In this document: positions 62,085-64,000 of the stretch, one piece after another
How the letters are laid out: the number at the start of each line of letters is the position of its first letter
How positions within the stretch are numbered: position 1 is the first letter of the stretch
Assembly: GCF_902459805.1 (NCBI RefSeq)
Contig: NZ_CABPST010000013.1
Coordinates: 110,006 to 174,005 of the forward strand
Direction: 5' to 3'
From: Pandoraea bronchicola
GTDB taxonomy: Bacteria; Pseudomonadota; Gammaproteobacteria; Burkholderiales; Burkholderiaceae
DNA: 64,000 nucleotides
The notes under the pieces: model-generated
What the model saw: only the letters and a program-made list of their open reading frames with translations
Told to the model about the DNA's origin: nothing
Databases searched by the model: none
Position numbers and translations under genes: made by a program

Positions 62085-62861
62085 ATGACGTACGAGAACA
62101 TTCTGGTGGAGACGCGCGGCCGCGTCGGTCTGATCACGCTGAATCGTCCGAAGGCGCTCAACGCGCTGAACGATGCGCTGATGGACGAGTTGGGTGCAGC
62201 GCTCACCGCCTTCGACGCTGATGAGGCGATCGGTTGCATGGTGATTACCGGTAGCGAGAAGGCGTTCGCTGCGGGGGCCGATATCGGCATGATGTCGAAG
62301 TACACGTTTGCGGACGTATTCAAGGGCGACTACATCACGCGCAACTGGGAAACGGTGCGCCGAATCCGAAAGCCGGTGATTGCGGCTGTGTCGGGTTTTG
62401 CGCTCGGGGGCGGGTGTGAACTGGCGATGATGTGCGACTTCATCATTGCGGCCGACAACGCAAAGTTCGGTCAGCCGGAGATCAAGCTCGGTGTGATCCC
62501 GGGGGCGGGCGGTACGCAGCGTCTTACGCGTGCAGTGTCGAAGGCCAAGGCGATGGACATGTGCCTGACGGCGCGCTTCATGGATGCCACCGAGGCCGAG
62601 CGTGCCGGCCTCGTGTCGCGCGTGGTGCCGGCAGACAAGCTGCTCGACGAGGCGATCGGCGCAGCCAATACCATCTGCGAATACTCGCTGCCGGTCGTGA
62701 TGGCTGCCAAGGAAGCCGTTAACCGTGCGTTCGAATCGACGCTCGACGAAGGTGTGCAATTCGAGCGCCGGATGTTCCATTCGCTGTTCGCGCTCGAGGA
62801 TCAGAAGGAAGGCATGGCGGCGTTCGTCGAGAAGCGCAAGCCGGTTTTCAAGCATCGCTGA
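62085..62861 (+). CDS. paaF: 2,3-dehydroadipyl-CoA hydratase PaaF-like enoyl-CoA hydratase
   Basis: 258 residues, crotonase fold. [10 protein letters not shown] carries the oxyanion hole, [13 protein letters not shown] and the catalytic-Glu region [15 protein letters not shown] are intact, as expected of true hydratases. It adds water to 2,3-dehydroadipyl-CoA in the lower paa pathway. The name rests on its position next to the paa cluster; a general short-chain enoyl-CoA hydratase is the alternative. Confidence 0.88.
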   Translation: MTYENILVETRGRVGLITLNRPKALNALNDALMDELGAALTAFDADEAIGCMVITGSEKAFAAGADIGMMSKYTFADVFKGDYITRNWETVRRIRKPVIAAVSGFALGGGCELAMMCDFIIAADNAKFGQPEIKLGVIPGAGGTQRLTRAVSKAKAMDMCLTARFMDATEAERAGLVSRVVPADKLLDEAIGAANTICEYSLPVVMAAKEAVNRAFESTLDEGVQFERRMFHSLFALEDQKEGMAAFVEKRKPVFKHR

Positions 62862-62884
62862 TGCCTGTTGCATAAAACCGGGAT

Positions 62885-62913
62885 GACCTCCTGTGTGGAG
62901 GTCGTCCTATGAT
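62885..62913 (+). promoter_or_regulatory. hairpin and -10 region upstream of the amino-acid-binding lipoprotein gene
   Basis: GACCTCC (62885-62891) and GGAGGTC (62897-62903) form a 7-bp inverted repeat around 5 nt, and TATGAT (62908-62913) follows as a -10. It could be an operator over the promoter or a weak terminator of paaF; no T-run follows. Confidence 0.4.
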
Positions 62914-62946
62914 AGTCTGCCGGTTTTTTCAGCAAGGGACGAATCG

Positions 62947-63750
62947 ATGGCGACGAAAAGACGTGCATTTGCGCTGGCCTTGGTCGTGGCCTCAGGGCTG
63001 CTGTTGGGTGCCTGCGGGAAGAAGGAAGAATCGGCTTCGGGCCGGTCGGTCGGGCCAGACGGCTCGCAACCTGTGTACGTCGTCGGTTCGGACGCGGCTT
63101 ATGCGCCGTTCGAGTTTGAGACCGATACCCGGCAGATTGCCGGCTTCGATATCGATGTGATGAAGGCTGTCGCCGACAAGGCGGGCATCTCCATCCGATT
63201 CATCAATACGCCGTTCGAGGGCATCTTCAATTCGCTGGTGCAGGGGGATCGCGACATTCTGATTTCGGCCATCACGATTACGGATGAGCGGCGAAAGCAG
63301 ATGGATTTCTCGACGCCTTATTTCGAGGCGTCGCAATTGATCGCCGTGCCGGCCAACTCGACCGTTCAGAAGTTTGACGACCTGAAATCGATGAAGGTGG
63401 GGGTTCAGACGGCCACCACGGGCGATGAAGTCGTGCAGAAGCTCATGGGCAAAAACAATCCGTCGGTCAAGCGCTTCGAGGGTACGCCGCTCGCGATGAA
63501 GGAGCTTGAGGCGGGAGGCGTCGATGCGGTGGTGGCGGACAATGGCGTCGTGGTGAACTTCATTGCGAACAATCCGGATGCCAAGCTGCGCACGGTTGCC
63601 GATAGCAGCTTCCCGAAGGAGTACTACGGCATTGCGGTGCGCAAGGGCGATGCCGAGTTGCTGGCTAAAATCAACAAAGGGATTGACGCGATTAAGTCTG
63701 ACGGCACGTACGACGCTATTTTCGAGCGCTACTTCGGCAAGAAGTCCTGA
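62947..63750 (+). CDS. amino-acid ABC transporter substrate-binding lipoprotein
   Basis: 267 residues. Lipobox LLLGAC gives a lipid-anchored N-terminus (acceptor Cys near residue 22). The SBP_bac_3 domain covers about residues 40-260, with YAPFEFETDTRQIAGFDIDV, VQGDRDILISAITITDERR and the YYGIAVRKGD segment. It binds an amino acid, probably basic or polar, and delivers it to a membrane permease; no permease or ATPase gene is next to it, so it relies on a distant or orphan transporter. No other gene follows before the terminator. Confidence 0.9.
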   Translation: MATKRRAFALALVVASGLLLGACGKKEESASGRSVGPDGSQPVYVVGSDAAYAPFEFETDTRQIAGFDIDVMKAVADKAGISIRFINTPFEGIFNSLVQGDRDILISAITITDERRKQMDFSTPYFEASQLIAVPANSTVQKFDDLKSMKVGVQTATTGDEVVQKLMGKNNPSVKRFEGTPLAMKELEAGGVDAVVADNGVVVNFIANNPDAKLRTVADSSFPKEYYGIAVRKGDAELLAKINKGIDAIKSDGTYDAIFERYFGKKS

Positions 63751-63766
63751 CGTCCCACATATATAG

Positions 63767-63828
63767 GGCATCGGCACCTTCAGGTGCCGATGCCTGACGA
63801 AAAGGCCCCGTCCAGACGGGGCTTTTTC
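63767..63828 (+). terminator. tandem hairpins ending the lipoprotein transcript
   Basis: A perfect 12-bp stem with TTCA loop (63767-63794) is followed by a classical terminator AGGCCCCGT-CCAG-ACGGGGCT with a T5 run (63803-63828). The second is the working terminator; the first, without a T-run, may stabilise the 3' end. Confidence 0.75.
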
Positions 63829-63858
63829 ATGGGTTTTCAAAATATTTTCACAAAGGGC

Positions 63859-63887
63859 TTGCCAGGGTTCGGGGTTTTCACTAATAT
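63859..63887 (+). promoter_or_regulatory. strong sigma70 promoter, probably for a stable-RNA operon beyond the window
   Basis: TTGCCA (63859-63864), an exact 17-bp spacer and TAATAT (63882-63887), followed by a GC-rich/CTC-containing start region. No ORF follows in the remaining 113 nt, where the sequence is rich in short structured, tRNA/rRNA-leader-like elements (GCGAAAGC, GGCTGGAAAGCCC). This is consistent with an rRNA leader, but no rRNA sequence is in the window, so the identity is inferred. Confidence 0.55.
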
Positions 63888-64000
63888 CTCGTCTCTCGCA
63901 ACGACAGCGACGCAGCGAAAGCGGCGAAGCGGTTGAGGCGACGGGCTGGAAAGCCCGGTGGTTAGTGGTTTTGGAGCTTGTGAGTCGCTACGGCGGCGAA

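Overview
The window is high-GC beta-proteobacterial DNA. The core gene content (rpe-gph-trpE and trpG-trpD-trpC, a paa phenylacetate cluster, dsbC, apaG, ychF) points to the Burkholderiaceae. Pandoraea or a close relative is my best guess, but that rests on gene order and composition rather than on a marker gene.

Region 1 (1 to about 18,480) is a horizontally acquired island whose left end lies outside the window. It opens with a lipoprotein, two small unknown genes and a mobilisation module: three GTTC(A/G)CACA repeats at an exact 22-bp period, an oriT-like inverted repeat and a MobV-type relaxase. A 14.3-kb run of ten plus-strand genes follows with gaps of 69 nt or less. It holds a WYL-domain regulator of the BrxR/CapW kind with a 12-bp inverted-repeat operator upstream, hsdM, hsdS, a protein with a HEPN-like R-x4-H motif, hsdR, the four genes of a Qat (QatABCD) anti-phage system, and a protein with a GIY-YIG-like half motif. 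The right end carries a P4-type tyrosine integrase interrupted by one in-frame TAA codon, next to the ychF terminator. The island looks like a mobilisable element carrying a compound defence operon, possibly fixed in place by loss of its integrase.

Region 2 (18,481 to 31,964) is core genome: ychF, a YpfJ-type zinc protease, a UbiH-family hydroxylase, dsbC, an M61 peptidase, a divergent LysR regulator/azoreductase pair sharing a palindrome, a pirin, a Fiu-like TonB siderophore receptor behind a Fur-box-like site, uracil-DNA glycosylase with an unusual N-terminal tail, and a CYTH protein.

Region 3 (32,106 to 54,180) contains tryptophan biosynthesis in two pieces. trpC-trpD-trpG lie at 32.1-34.7 kb and trpE-gph-rpe at 50.2-53.5 kb, all on the minus strand. 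About 15.5 kb separates them: a dsbD-tlpA-dsbG periplasmic thiol operon, a divergent two-component system, a DUF3141 protein with a histone-H1-like tail, and a four-gene ABC efflux system (two permease/ATPase genes, HlyD adaptor, NodT outer-membrane factor).

Region 4 (54,208 to 64,000) has a small membrane protein divergent from mltA, then a minus-strand paaN-paaJ-paaG-paaI-paaK block whose promoter spacer holds a PaaR-like palindrome, a plus-strand paaF, an amino-acid-binding lipoprotein, and at the right edge a strong sigma70-type promoter that may drive a stable-RNA operon beyond the window.
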